Assembly: GCA_007694945.1 (NCBI GenBank)
Contig: REER01000093.1
Span: forward strand, 1-64,000
Direction: 5' to 3'
Length of the DNA: 64,000 bases
DNA from: Paracoccaceae bacterium
GTDB taxonomy: Bacteria > Pseudomonadota > Alphaproteobacteria > Rhodobacterales > Rhodobacteraceae
The number at the start of each line of letters is the position of its first letter. The first letter of the stretch is position 1. A program made the position numbers and the translations under genes. This document shows, piece by piece, positions 20,448-29,295 of this stretch. The notes below the pieces were generated by a model, which was not told where the DNA came from, ran no database searches, and was given only the letters and a program-made list of their open reading frames with translations.

Positions 20448-21266
20448 GTGCTCACGGCCCATCCCGACGCGAGAATCGTCGCAGGAGCGACCGACGTTGG
20501 GCTTTGGGTCACGAAATTCCTGCGCGACATGCCGCTCGCGGTCTTCATCAACCATCTGGACGGGCTGCGGCAGGTGCGCGAGACCGAAGACGCCCTGCAT
20601 CTGGGCGCCATGGTCAGCTATGAGGAAGCCCGCGCGCCGCTTGTGGCGCATTTCCCGCATCTCGCCCGTTACTGGGACCGCATCGCCGGATGGCAGGTCC
20701 GCGCCATGGGCACACTGGGCGGCAATATCGCCAATGGCTCGCCCATCGGGGACACGCCGCCTCCCTTCATCGCACTCGGCGCGCGGCTGGTGCTGCGCAA
20801 GGGGGCGGCGCGGCGCGAGATCCCGCTGGCGGATTTCTTCCTAGACTACGGCAAACAGGACTGCACGCCTGGTGAATTCGTCGAAGAGATCATCCTGCCC
20901 AAACCCCGTCCCGACACGCTCCATGCAGCTTACAAGCTCTCCAAGCGCCGGGATGAGGATATTTCCGCTGTGGCCCTCGGCATCGCGCTCACAATCGAGG
21001 ACGGCATCATCACCACTGCCCGGCTCGCCTTCGGCGGCATGGCGGCGACACCGAAGCGGGCCGCGCTTGCCGAGGCAGCACTTACCGGCCAGCCCTATAC
21101 CGAGGGTACGCTGGAAGCCGCCGTTGAGGCCCTCCGGCAGGATTTCAAGCCACTCTCGGACATGCGCGCCTCGGCCGATTACCGCATGCGCGCAAGCCAG
21201 AACCTGCTCCGCCGCTTCTGGTTTGAGACTCAAGGCGAAACCGCCACATTGGAGGACGCGCTATGA
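20448..21266 (+). CDS. xdhA: Xanthine dehydrogenase small subunit, FAD-binding half (after the in-frame stop)
   Basis: Continuation of XdhA in exactly the same reading frame (offset 633 bases from the first start). It has the PCMH-type FAD-binding motif IVAGATDVGLWVTKF, then TLGGNIANGSPIGDTPP and the CO-dehydrogenase flavoprotein C-terminal domain (~170-270). The first possible start codon is a GTG at 20448, which drops ~14 residues of the FAD domain's first strand and has no good ribosome site. Separate translation could still give a working two-chain subunit if reinitiation occurs. The stop overlaps xdhB (ATGA). Confidence 0.75.
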   Translation: MLTAHPDARIVAGATDVGLWVTKFLRDMPLAVFINHLDGLRQVRETEDALHLGAMVSYEEARAPLVAHFPHLARYWDRIAGWQVRAMGTLGGNIANGSPIGDTPPPFIALGARLVLRKGAARREIPLADFFLDYGKQDCTPGEFVEEIILPKPRPDTLHAAYKLSKRRDEDISAVALGIALTIEDGIITTARLAFGGMAATPKRAALAEAALTGQPYTEGTLEAAVEALRQDFKPLSDMRASADYRMRASQNLLRRFWFETQGETATLEDAL

Positions 21267-23572
21267 AGGACGATCCGCGCATCCGGGGCGCGGCCAATGA
21301 CAGTTTGATACATGACAGCGCCATCAAGCATGTCACGGGACGCGCCGAATATACCGATGACATCACCGAGCCCGCAGGCACGCTTCACGCCTATATCGGT
21401 GGCGCGAGCATAGCCCATGGTCACATTACCGCGCTCGATCTGGCAGAAGTGCGCGCCGCACCCGGTGTGTTCACTGTCCTGACCGCCGCCGATATCCCCG
21501 GGAATAATGACGTCTCGCCCACGGGCCTCGATGACGAGCCGATCTTCACTGATGATCTGGTGCAATATTATGGCCAGCCCATTTTTGCCGTCGTCGCCGA
21601 GACCCGGGACCTCGCACGCCGCGCCTGCGGGCTGGCGAAAATTGACTACGCGATGCTGGAGCCAGCCACCGATATCGACGCCGCCGATGCCGCAGGCTAC
21701 CCCGATGTGACCGCCCCCCTCACCCTCCAACGCGGTGACCCCGCCCCTGCGCTCGCCAGCGCTCCTCACCGGATCAAGGGCCGTATGCGCGTGGGCGGGC
21801 AGGATCACATGTATCTCGAAGGCCAGATCGCGATGGCCATTCCGGGGGAGGATGACGAGGTGACCGTCTTCGCCTCAACCCAGCACCCTTCCGAGGTGCA
21901 GCACATGGTCGCTCATGCACTCGGCGTGCCCTCGAATGCCGTTGTGGTGAATGTGCGTCGGATGGGGGGCGGCTTCGGCGGCAAGGAAACGCAGATGAAC
22001 CTTTTCTGCGTGGTGTCGGCGCTCGCGGCGAAACGGCTGGGTCGCGCGGTAAAGCTGCGCCCTGACCGCGATCAGGACATGGAAATCACCGGCAAGCGGC
22101 ATGATTTCCGCATCGATTATGATCTGGGATTTGACGATCAGGGCCGGATCCTGGCCGTCGATGGGGTGTTCGCCGCGCGCTGTGGATGGTCGGCAGACCT
22201 CTCCGGCCCAGTGACGGACCGCGCGCTCTTCCATGCCGACAACGCCTATTTCTACCCCAATGTTCGGCTACGCTCACGCCCGCTCAAGACCAATACCGTC
22301 AGCAACACAGCTTTTCGCGGCTTCGGCGGGCCGCAAGGCGTGATCGCTGCTGAGCGCATGATCGAGGAAATCGCCTATGCGCTGGGCCGCGACCCGCTGG
22401 AGATCCGCCGCGCGAATTACTACGGTGAGGTGGGTGACGTGACGCCCTATCACCAGACAGTCGAGGACAATATCCTGGGCCGACTGGTCGATGAGCTGGA
22501 AACCTCCTCCGACTATCAGGCCCGCCGCGCGCGCGTGCTGGAGTTCAACGCGAAAGGCGGTGTCATCCGCAAGGGCATCGCGCTGACACCGGTCAAGTTC
22601 GGGATTAGCTTCACCGCGACCTGGTACAATCAAGCCGGCGCGCTGGTACATGTCTATAATGACGGCTCGATCCATCTGAACCATGGCGGCACCGAGATGG
22701 GACAAGGGCTCTATACCAAGGTGGCGCAGGTGGTGGCCGATGCGTTCCAATGCGATATCGAGCGGATCAAGATCACCAAGACGACTACCGAGAAGGTGCC
22801 GAACACTTCGGCCACGGCGGCAAGTTCTGGCAGCGACCTCAATGGGATGGCGGCCCTTGACGCCTGTAACCAGATCAAGGCGCGGCTCGTGGCCTTCGCT
22901 TCCGAGCACTGGAATGTCGCTCCTGAGTCGGTGCAATTTCTGCCCGGTCGCGTAGCCGTGGGCACACAGATCATGCCCTTCGCGGCCTTCATCCGTGCGG
23001 CCTATATGGCCCGCGTGCAACTCTCTGCAGCAGGCTTCTACAAGACACCCGAGATCCACTGGGACCGCGCGACCGGGCGCGGCCAACCCTTCTATTACTT
23101 CGCCTATGGCGCCGCCTGCGCCGAAGTCAGCATCGACACGCTGACCGGTGAAACCCGTGTGGACCGCGCCGATGTGCTGCATGATGTGGGTCGTTCGTTG
23201 AACCCCTCGATCGATCTGGGGCAGGTCGAAGGGGCCTTCGTGCAGGGGATGGGCTGGCTCACCTCCGAGGAATTGTGGTGGGATGACAAGGGGCGGCTGC
23301 GCACACATGCGCCCTCGACCTACAAGATCCCGCTCGCCTCGGACCGCCCGCGGATCTTCAATGTCCGGCTGGCCGACTGGTCGGAGAATGCGAAACCCAC
23401 GATCAAACGCTCCAAGGCGGTGGGCGAGCCGCCCTTCATGCTGCCGATCTCGGTGTTCGAGGCCATCGGCATGGCTGTCGCCTCGGTCGCCGACTATCGC
23501 GAATGCCCGAGGCTGGATGCCCCCGCCACGCCCGAGCGCGTGTTGATGGCCGTGGAGCGGCTGCGGGGATGA
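21263..23572 (+). CDS. xdhB: Xanthine dehydrogenase large (molybdopterin-binding) subunit
   Basis: Molybdenum subunit oxidising hypoxanthine and xanthine to uric acid. Family motifs are intact: GGGFGGKETQMN (~234-245, Q/E Moco contacts), FRGFGGPQG (~352) and the catalytic Glu in VGEPPFMLPISVF near residue 720. Length 769 aa matches bacterial XdhB. It starts four bases inside the xdhA end and its stop overlaps xdhC, so its translation normally depends on ribosomes finishing xdhA; the stop inside xdhA may therefore reduce XdhB by polarity. Confidence 0.94.
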   Translation: MKDDPRIRGAANDSLIHDSAIKHVTGRAEYTDDITEPAGTLHAYIGGASIAHGHITALDLAEVRAAPGVFTVLTAADIPGNNDVSPTGLDDEPIFTDDLVQYYGQPIFAVVAETRDLARRACGLAKIDYAMLEPATDIDAADAAGYPDVTAPLTLQRGDPAPALASAPHRIKGRMRVGGQDHMYLEGQIAMAIPGEDDEVTVFASTQHPSEVQHMVAHALGVPSNAVVVNVRRMGGGFGGKETQMNLFCVVSALAAKRLGRAVKLRPDRDQDMEITGKRHDFRIDYDLGFDDQGRILAVDGVFAARCGWSADLSGPVTDRALFHADNAYFYPNVRLRSRPLKTNTVSNTAFRGFGGPQGVIAAERMIEEIAYALGRDPLEIRRANYYGEVGDVTPYHQTVEDNILGRLVDELETSSDYQARRARVLEFNAKGGVIRKGIALTPVKFGISFTATWYNQAGALVHVYNDGSIHLNHGGTEMGQGLYTKVAQVVADAFQCDIERIKITKTTTEKVPNTSATAASSGSDLNGMAALDACNQIKARLVAFASEHWNVAPESVQFLPGRVAVGTQIMPFAAFIRAAYMARVQLSAAGFYKTPEIHWDRATGRGQPFYYFAYGAACAEVSIDTLTGETRVDRADVLHDVGRSLNPSIDLGQVEGAFVQGMGWLTSEELWWDDKGRLRTHAPSTYKIPLASDRPRIFNVRLADWSENAKPTIKRSKAVGEPPFMLPISVFEAIGMAVASVADYRECPRLDAPATPERVLMAVERLRG

Positions 23573-24405
23573 GGGGCGCGCGCGAGATACTGACCGGCGA
23601 GGCTGCGGTCATTCATGCGCAGATCACCCGCGTGCAGGGATCGTCGCCGCGGGAAGCGGGGGCCGAGATGTTCATCACCGCGACAGGCTGCGCGGGCACG
23701 ATCGGCGGCGGGCAGGTCGAATTCCGCGTGATCGAGCGCGCCCGCGAAGTACTGATCGCGGGCATGATGCACGACCAGATGAACCTCTCGCTCGGGCCCG
23801 CCATCGGGCAATGCTGCGGCGGACAGGTGCGCGTCACGCTGACCAGGCTGAGCGCGGCGCAGCGTGCGGCGTATCTGGCGCGGATCGAGGCCCCCCGCCC
23901 GCAAGTGCTGATCCTCGGTGCGGGCCATGTGGGCCGGGCGCTGGCCGAGGTAATGGCTCCCCTACCCTGGCGCGTGCTGCTGGTCGATCCGCGTGCAGGG
24001 GAATTGGCGAAGAACATCGCGCCGGTGGAGACCCGGCTCACCCCGCTGCCCGAGGCCGAGATTGCCGCTACACCCCCGCAAAGTGCCTATATCGTGACGA
24101 CGCATGACCATGGGCTGGATTTCCTGCTGACACTGGCCGCCCTGCGCCGCGGTGATGCTGCCTATGTGGGTCTGATCGGCTCCAGGACCAAGCGCGCGCG
24201 TTTCGAGCGCTTTGCGCGGGAGACCGACCCGGCGGCGGAAACACGCCGTCTGATCTGCCCGATTGGCGCGGCTGGGTTGGGCGACAAGCACCCTGGCGTG
24301 ATCTCACTCGCAACGGCGCAAGAGGTGCATCTGGCCCTCTCGGATGCTTGCACAAACGCGATATCTTGCACAAATCAAACATCGGGCGCTGCTGCTCGCA
24401 TTTGA
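23569..24405 (+). CDS. xdhC: Xanthine dehydrogenase accessory protein
   Basis: Moco-binding chaperone that protects sulfurated molybdenum cofactor and inserts it into XdhB. It has the N-terminal XdhC/CoxI motif (GSSPREAGAEMFIT, GTIGGGQVE near residues 24-55), the IGQCCGGQVRVT motif (~80) and a Rossmann-like C-terminal half (VLILGAGHVGRALAEV, ~117). The start MRGAREILTG overlaps the xdhB stop (ATGA). The last ~18 residues (CTNAISCTNQTSGAAARI) look unconserved. Length 278 aa is normal. Expected to act in the cytoplasm. Confidence 0.92.
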   Translation: MRGAREILTGEAAVIHAQITRVQGSSPREAGAEMFITATGCAGTIGGGQVEFRVIERAREVLIAGMMHDQMNLSLGPAIGQCCGGQVRVTLTRLSAAQRAAYLARIEAPRPQVLILGAGHVGRALAEVMAPLPWRVLLVDPRAGELAKNIAPVETRLTPLPEAEIAATPPQSAYIVTTHDHGLDFLLTLAALRRGDAAYVGLIGSRTKRARFERFARETDPAAETRRLICPIGAAGLGDKHPGVISLATAQEVHLALSDACTNAISCTNQTSGAAARI

Positions 24406-24417
24406 AAGCGTTTTTTC

Positions 24418-25704
24418 ATGTCTCGAAAAATCATCCGTGCGCGGCTGCTCTCCTTCCTGCGCGAACCCCAGAGCCCCGACGATACGGACAGTTTTCGCTA
24501 TATCGAGGATGGCGGGCTCGTGATCGAGGGGGGCATGATCCGCGCAATGACGGATTTCGCGACGCTCGATTCGTCGGGGGCCGAGGTGATCGACCACCGC
24601 CCGAATCTGGTCATGCCGGGCTTCATCGACACGCATCTGCATTTCCCTCAGACGCAGGTGATCGCCTCATGGGCGGCGGAGCTGCTCGACTGGCTGAACG
24701 ACTATACTTTCCCCGAGGAAACCCGCTACCAAGACCACGCCCTCTGCTCCACTATGGCCGCGCGCTTTCTCGACCGGCTGACGGATCACGGCACGACAAC
24801 AGCGGTCGCCTATGTCTCGGTCCATGCCGCCTCTGCCGAGGCGCTCTTTGCCGAGGCGCTCAAGCGCAACATGCGGCTGATCGCCGGCAAGGTAATGATG
24901 GACCGCAACGCGCCCGAGGGGCTGCTGGACACGGCGCAGTCGGGCTACGATGACAGCAAGCAGCTTATCGCGCGCTGGCATGGAAAGGGGCGGCTCGGTT
25001 ATGCGATTACGCCGCGTTTCGCCATCACCTCGACGCCCGCGCAGATGGAGGCGGCACAGGCGCTGGCGCACGAGCACCCCGACTGCCACATCCAGACCCA
25101 TCTGAGCGAAAACCATGCCGAGATCGCCCTGGCCTGCGAGCTTTACCCCGAGGCAGCGGATTACACCGATATCTATGCTCGCTACGGGCTCTTGCGCGGG
25201 AATTCCCTCCTAGGTCACGCCATCCACCTGAGCGAACGGGAGATCGGCGCGCTGGCGGAGGCAGAAGCGAAGCCGGTCTTCTGCCCGACCTCGAATCTGT
25301 TTCTGGGCTCGGGGCTTTTTGACGACGCCCGCCTGCGCGCGGCGGGACTCACCAATGCGATTGCCACCGACATTGGCGGCGGCACCAGCTATTCCATGCT
25401 CCAGACACTGGCCGAGGGCTTCAAGGTGCTGCAACTCCAGCGCCAGCGCCTGCACCCGTTCCGCGCCTTTCACTGGATCACCCGCGGCAATGCCGAGGCA
25501 CTCGGGAAGACCGACCGCATCGGCACGCTGGAGCCGGGCACCGAGGCCGACTTCGTCGTGCTTGATGCGCGCGCGACCTCGGCCATGGCGCAACGGATGG
25601 AACGGGCGCGGGGGCTGATGGATGAACTCTTCACACTGCAGGTGATGGGCGATGACCGGGCTGTGGTGCAGACCTATGTGGCAGGGGTCGCGTGCAAGGG
25701 ATAA
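24418..25704 (+). CDS. guaD: Guanine deaminase
   Basis: Zinc amidohydrolase turning guanine into xanthine, the substrate of the preceding XDH. Metal ligands: GFIDTHLHFPQ (~72), HLSEN (~237), GHAIHLS (~270) and ATDIGGGTSYSML (~320), all characteristic of GuaD. Length 428 aa fits. It follows xdhC by 12 bp, completing a guanine/xanthine catabolic operon xdhABC-guaD. No uricase or allantoin genes are in the window, so further degradation must be encoded elsewhere. Confidence 0.94.
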   Translation: MSRKIIRARLLSFLREPQSPDDTDSFRYIEDGGLVIEGGMIRAMTDFATLDSSGAEVIDHRPNLVMPGFIDTHLHFPQTQVIASWAAELLDWLNDYTFPEETRYQDHALCSTMAARFLDRLTDHGTTTAVAYVSVHAASAEALFAEALKRNMRLIAGKVMMDRNAPEGLLDTAQSGYDDSKQLIARWHGKGRLGYAITPRFAITSTPAQMEAAQALAHEHPDCHIQTHLSENHAEIALACELYPEAADYTDIYARYGLLRGNSLLGHAIHLSEREIGALAEAEAKPVFCPTSNLFLGSGLFDDARLRAAGLTNAIATDIGGGTSYSMLQTLAEGFKVLQLQRQRLHPFRAFHWITRGNAEALGKTDRIGTLEPGTEADFVVLDARATSAMAQRMERARGLMDELFTLQVMGDDRAVVQTYVAGVACKG

Positions 25705-25873
25705 TGGATAACCTATTCAGGCTGCCGGAATGGGCGTGAATGTCTTGCGTCAGCCTGATGCGGTTACTTGCAGACCGCCTGAAAACAACCAGCAAACAGC
25801 GCTGTTTTGATCAGCGAGCGGTGCGAGCAGAGAGGCCTGCCAAACATCAGTGTATCGCGGCAGATACCGAATT

Positions 25874-25887
25874 TTGATGCATGTCAA
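25874..25887. promoter_or_regulatory. FnrL/FNR-type box upstream of hemN
   Basis: TTGAT-GCAT-GTCAA matches the FNR consensus TTGAT-N4-ATCAA at nine of ten defined positions. It lies ~105 bp before the hemN start. FnrL control of oxygen-independent coproporphyrinogen oxidase is established in Rhodobacter, so this is a likely activation site under low oxygen. Confidence 0.7.
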
Positions 25888-25992
25888 TGAAACTGGACAG
25901 ATCGTTCGTTAGCCTGACCCTCACTGCGGTTGTGTCTTCTCTGGCCAGTACCACGCCGGTCGCCAACCGCACCCAGTTTGAAAGGCCCGCAG

Positions 25993-27342
25993 ATGGACCC
26001 TGTGATCGACCGCTACGCCCGCCGCGCCTCCCCGCGCTATACCAGCTATCCGACCGCGCCGCATTTCGGCAAGGAGGTCGATGAAGCCTGTTATCGGGGT
26101 TGGCTCGCAGAGTTGGACCCTTCTGCACCGGTCTCGCTCTATCTGCATGTGCCCTTCTGTCGGCAGATGTGCTGGTATTGCGGCTGCAACATGAAACTGG
26201 CCTCACGCTATGACCCCGTTGCGGATTATGTGCGCACTCTGCGCAAGGAGGTCGCACTGACCGCCGATGCGCTGCCCGATCGCATGGCGGTCTCGCATCT
26301 GCACTGGGGCGGCGGCACGCCCACAGCGCTCTCTCCCGATGATCTGGCCACCGTGATGGGTGATGTCCGCGCGCGCTGGGATTTCACCGAAAATGCAGAG
26401 ATCGCGATCGAGAGCGACCCGCGCACGCTGACGCCCGAGATGGCCGCGTGCATAGGCGCGCTGGGCTTCACGCGCGCGAGCTTTGGCGTGCAGGAATTTG
26501 ACGTGAAGGTGCAGAAAGCCATCAATCGGGTGCAGCCACCTGCGATGGTGGGCGACTCGGTCGAACAACTACGTGCGGGTGGCGTGTCGGGGATTAATTT
26601 CGACCTGATCTATGGCCTGCCCTATCAGACGGTCGAGAGCCTGATCGAGACCGTGAAGCTCAGCGCCGGAATGCGCCCTGACCGGGTGGCGCTGTTCGGC
26701 TATGCGCATGTGCCCTGGATGGCCAAGAACCAGCGCATGATCCCGGAGGACGCCCTGCCCGGGGCCGAGGAACGCGCCGCGCAGGCCAGCGCAGCAGCCG
26801 AAGCGCTGGCCGCCGAGGGCTATGTTGCCATCGGCCTCGATCATTTCGCCCTGCCGGAAGACGATCTGGCGATCGCCGCGCGCGACGGCTGGTTACGGCG
26901 CAATTTCCAAGGCTACACCACTGATCAGGCCGAGACGCTGATCGGCATCGGCGCCACCTCGATCGGGCGCACCCCTGCGGGCTATCTGCAGAACATCGCC
27001 GAGACCGGCGCCTGGGCGCGCGCGGTCGAAGGCGGGCATCTGCCCGTCGGCAAGGGGCGCGCTTTCATCGGCGAAGACCGTCTGCGAGGCGAGGTGATCG
27101 AACGGCTGATGTGCGACGGTCATGTGGATGCCGATGCCATAGGCGCGAAACATGGTGCGTCTGCGGGCTGGTGGCGCGATGCGGCCGACGCCTTGGCCGA
27201 GATGCAGCGCGATGGGCTTGTCGCGGTCAACGCGGGCCGGGTGTCCGTGACAGATCGGGGCCGCCCGCTGGTGCGCCTCGCAGCAGCGGCGTTTGACACC
27301 TATCTCGCGGAGAGCACGGCCCGGCATTCCGTGGCGGTCTGA
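25993..27342 (+). CDS. hemN: Oxygen-independent coproporphyrinogen III oxidase
   Basis: Radical-SAM enzyme decarboxylating coproporphyrinogen III to protoporphyrinogen IX without oxygen, in haem and bacteriochlorophyll synthesis. The SAM-cluster motif CRQMCWYCGC (~58-67) with HVPF before it, GGGTPTALSP (~110) and the HemN C-terminal domain (~370-440) are present; 449 aa is normal for true HemN rather than HemW. The start MDPVIDRYARR is preceded by AAGG. It is a single gene with the FNR box upstream, and converges on mogA with only 25 bp between stops. Confidence 0.93.
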   Translation: MDPVIDRYARRASPRYTSYPTAPHFGKEVDEACYRGWLAELDPSAPVSLYLHVPFCRQMCWYCGCNMKLASRYDPVADYVRTLRKEVALTADALPDRMAVSHLHWGGGTPTALSPDDLATVMGDVRARWDFTENAEIAIESDPRTLTPEMAACIGALGFTRASFGVQEFDVKVQKAINRVQPPAMVGDSVEQLRAGGVSGINFDLIYGLPYQTVESLIETVKLSAGMRPDRVALFGYAHVPWMAKNQRMIPEDALPGAEERAAQASAAAEALAAEGYVAIGLDHFALPEDDLAIAARDGWLRRNFQGYTTDQAETLIGIGATSIGRTPAGYLQNIAETGAWARAVEGGHLPVGKGRAFIGEDRLRGEVIERLMCDGHVDADAIGAKHGASAGWWRDAADALAEMQRDGLVAVNAGRVSVTDRGRPLVRLAAAAFDTYLAESTARHSVAV

Positions 27343-27367
27343 ACAATGGGCCCGGCGCTGTTCTGCC

Positions 27368-27904
27368 TCAGCCAGATTTCGGTCGAAACGCCACGCAGCG
27401 CGCGGAGTCCGTCTCGATCCGGCGAGCCCCGATCAGGTCGAGGCAATAGGGCACAGCAGCGAAGACCGCATTCAGGCAAGTCGCAATCGCGGCGGGCTTG
27501 CCGGGCAACGTGATGAACAGGGTCTCGCCCCGCACGCCCGCGCTCTGGCGTGACAGAATCGCTGTGGGCACCTCGGCCAGCGAGGCGCGGCGCATCGCCT
27601 CGCCGAAACCGGGCAAATCGAAATCGATGATATCGGCCAGCGCCTCGGGGGTGCGGTCGCGCGGAGCAGGGCCGGTACCGCCCGTGACCAGCACCAGATC
27701 GGCGCCACCATCGGCGAGCGCACGCATGGCCTCGGCCACAGGCTCGCGCCCGTCAGCGACAATCTGGCGGGTCACATCCAGCGGTGAGGTGATCGTCGCG
27801 CGCAGCCATTCTTCTGCCGCAGGGCCGCCGCGATCGGCATAGTCCCCACGCGCGGCCCGGTCCGAGACAATCAGAACCGCAATGCGCGCCACTTCAGGCG
27901 ACAT
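27368..27904 (-). CDS. mogA: Molybdopterin adenylyltransferase
   Basis: MogA activates molybdopterin by adenylation before molybdenum insertion. The MoCF-biosynthesis motif LVTGGTGPAPRDRTPEA (~77-93), DLPGFGEAMR (~105) and the C-terminal ASVPYC/AFRPKS-like signature (AAVPYCLDL, CVAFRPKS) closely follow E. coli MogA. Start MSPEVARIAV at 27904; 178 aa. It overlaps the end of the DUF2478 gene by 11 bases, so the two are co-transcribed from the promoter with the FNR-like box at 28468. Its retention fits continued need for Moco enzymes such as xanthine dehydrogenase. Confidence 0.9.
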   Translation of the reverse strand: MSPEVARIAVLIVSDRAARGDYADRGGPAAEEWLRATITSPLDVTRQIVADGREPVAEAMRALADGGADLVLVTGGTGPAPRDRTPEALADIIDFDLPGFGEAMRRASLAEVPTAILSRQSAGVRGETLFITLPGKPAAIATCLNAVFAAVPYCLDLIGARRIETDSARCVAFRPKSG

Positions 27905-28406
27905 GGCGCAGCCCTGCGCGCAGGCACCAATCGGTGACATGGGATACATCCGCGGGCAGAGCCTCGGCCAATCCGTCAGTGAAGGCCTCGAAAGCCGGCA
28001 GGTTCAGCGCATTGACGCCCACGAGCACCGGTACGTCCAAGCAGATGGCCTCACCGATGACAGGCGCAAAACCGCCACCCGCTTCGGCCTCGGTCTTGCC
28101 GAATTTGTTGACGATCAGCAGGTCCGCCCCGGGCAGTGCGGCCTCGGTCGCGACCACGGCCTGCGCCAGCACGCTGGTGTCGAGCGTGCAGCCGCGCGCG
28201 AGCGCACCGCGATCCTCACTTATGCGCAGCACTTCGCCCGTGGAGAGGAGCCGCAGATCCATGTCACATTTACGCCGGTCGGCGCGGGCAGTATTGGTCT
28301 GCACCGTGCCGCAGAGACGCAATCGGCCTGCCAGTCCGTCGACGACCTGCGCCAGAAACCGATCACTCGCGCCGCGTCCGGGCAGGCTGATATATCCCAA
28401 TTTCAT
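27894..28406 (-). CDS. DUF2478-family protein, molybdenum/nitrate-locus associated
   Basis: A 170-residue protein of the DUF2478 family, small predicted P-loop-like proteins usually met beside molybdenum-enzyme or nitrate respiration genes; biochemical function is not established. Visible features: KLGYISLPGRGASDRFLAQ at the start, CGTVQTN, CDMDLRLLSTG and LLIVNKFGKTEAEAGGG (~95-110), the last resembling a nucleotide-binding protein's NKxE-type strand. Start MKLGYISLPG has AAGGA eight bases upstream. It leads the two-gene unit with mogA and has a candidate anaerobic regulator box ~60 bp upstream. Confidence 0.75.
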   Translation of the reverse strand: MKLGYISLPGRGASDRFLAQVVDGLAGRLRLCGTVQTNTARADRRKCDMDLRLLSTGEVLRISEDRGALARGCTLDTSVLAQAVVATEAALPGADLLIVNKFGKTEAEAGGGFAPVIGEAICLDVPVLVGVNALNLPAFEAFTDGLAEALPADVSHVTDWCLRAGLRHVA

Positions 28407-28467
28407 CAGATGTATCCTTTTCAAAAACAGCGTTGCCCATGCTTACCGATGAAACCTCATACCGTCC

Positions 28468-28481
28468 CTGATATAAGTCAA
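28468..28481. promoter_or_regulatory. FNR/Dnr-like box upstream of the DUF2478-mogA unit
   Basis: CTGAT-ATAA-GTCAA (reverse TTGAC-TTAT-ATCAG) matches the FNR/NNR consensus at eight of ten positions and lies ~62 bp before the start codon at 28406, compatible with an activator site near -41. A truncated Crp/Fnr-family gene lies 2.3 kb away. Inference from the motif only. Confidence 0.45.
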
Positions 28482-28635
28482 TCAATCGGCCAAGGGCTCG
28501 AAATTTTTCCTTTGTTATCTTGTGTTTCTGCACAGGTACGCGGGGTAAATTCTTCCAGCTGCTGCGCGCGAGCGTCCCTGCGCAACGCCGCGTTCGACCC
28601 GAATGAGTCCGAAAGCCGCGTCGTCTGTGGCAGAC

Positions 28636-29277
28636 TCATGTCTGCTCTCCAATCGCCGCATACTCAATCTTCGCCAAGGCACGCGCGCAGGCGCTGTCCA
28701 TCCGAGGCGATTGCTCTCGCCTTGCGCACATTTCGGCTAGAAGCGCGCGCTTGTCTTCTGGCGTCAGATGCATCCGCGCCAATGGCGGCAGGATGGCATT
28801 CTCGACAATCAGATGGCGACTCTCGGCGGCGGAGAGCCTCCACAGCGCATCGCGATCGTCCTGCATAGGCGGGGCACCATCGACCATGCATGCCAACGCC
28901 GGATTTAGAAGCGCAAAGGCGGATTTCGCGATCTCATGTTCGCGTTCCAACCTTGTGAGGATTTTCTCCAGCTCATCCTCGGGCAAAGCCCGCGCGCGCA
29001 GGGTGGGGAACAGAGCTTGTTCCTCATCCTCGAAATGTGCGGGCAGGTCGCGAGAGAGATTCACCAATATCCGCCGCGCCAGGTCCGGTCTGGGCTGGGC
29101 TGTTGCTGCCAGCGCATCCATGTCAGCGCAAAGCTCTCGCTGATTGAAATGCTTTTCATACATCCCCTCAATCGGGCACTCGGCCGCGCTGAGCTGCGGC
29201 AAGGTGGCGCGCGTACCCTGGATCATGCCGGTGTCGTGGTCAAGATGCCAGTCGGGATTGGTATTCGTGCCGGACAT
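28636..29277 (-). CDS. Hemerythrin HHE domain protein
   Basis: A 213-residue protein with the spaced histidines and carboxylates of a di-iron hemerythrin four-helix bundle: ECPIEGMYEKHFNQRELC (~34-51), LPAHFEDEEQALFP (~78-91), EREHEIAKSAF (~110) and ESRHLIVENAILPPL (~150-165). Such proteins bind O2 or NO, or help repair nitrosylated iron, and are common beside denitrification genes. The first ~15 residues and last 45 are outside the domain. It lies 18 bp downstream of the broken narK, in the same direction, and was probably part of the nitrate/NO locus; it may now lack its original promoter. Confidence 0.82.
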   Translation of the reverse strand: MSGTNTNPDWHLDHDTGMIQGTRATLPQLSAAECPIEGMYEKHFNQRELCADMDALAATAQPRPDLARRILVNLSRDLPAHFEDEEQALFPTLRARALPEDELEKILTRLEREHEIAKSAFALLNPALACMVDGAPPMQDDRDALWRLSAAESRHLIVENAILPPLARMHLTPEDKRALLAEMCARREQSPRMDSACARALAKIEYAAIGEQT

Positions 29278-29295
29278 GGCGGACCCCTTTTATGC

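Noticed and set aside
27343-27367. Bidirectional terminator between hemN and mogA
   Set aside because: Only 25 bp separate the stops and no convincing hairpin with a T-run is present.
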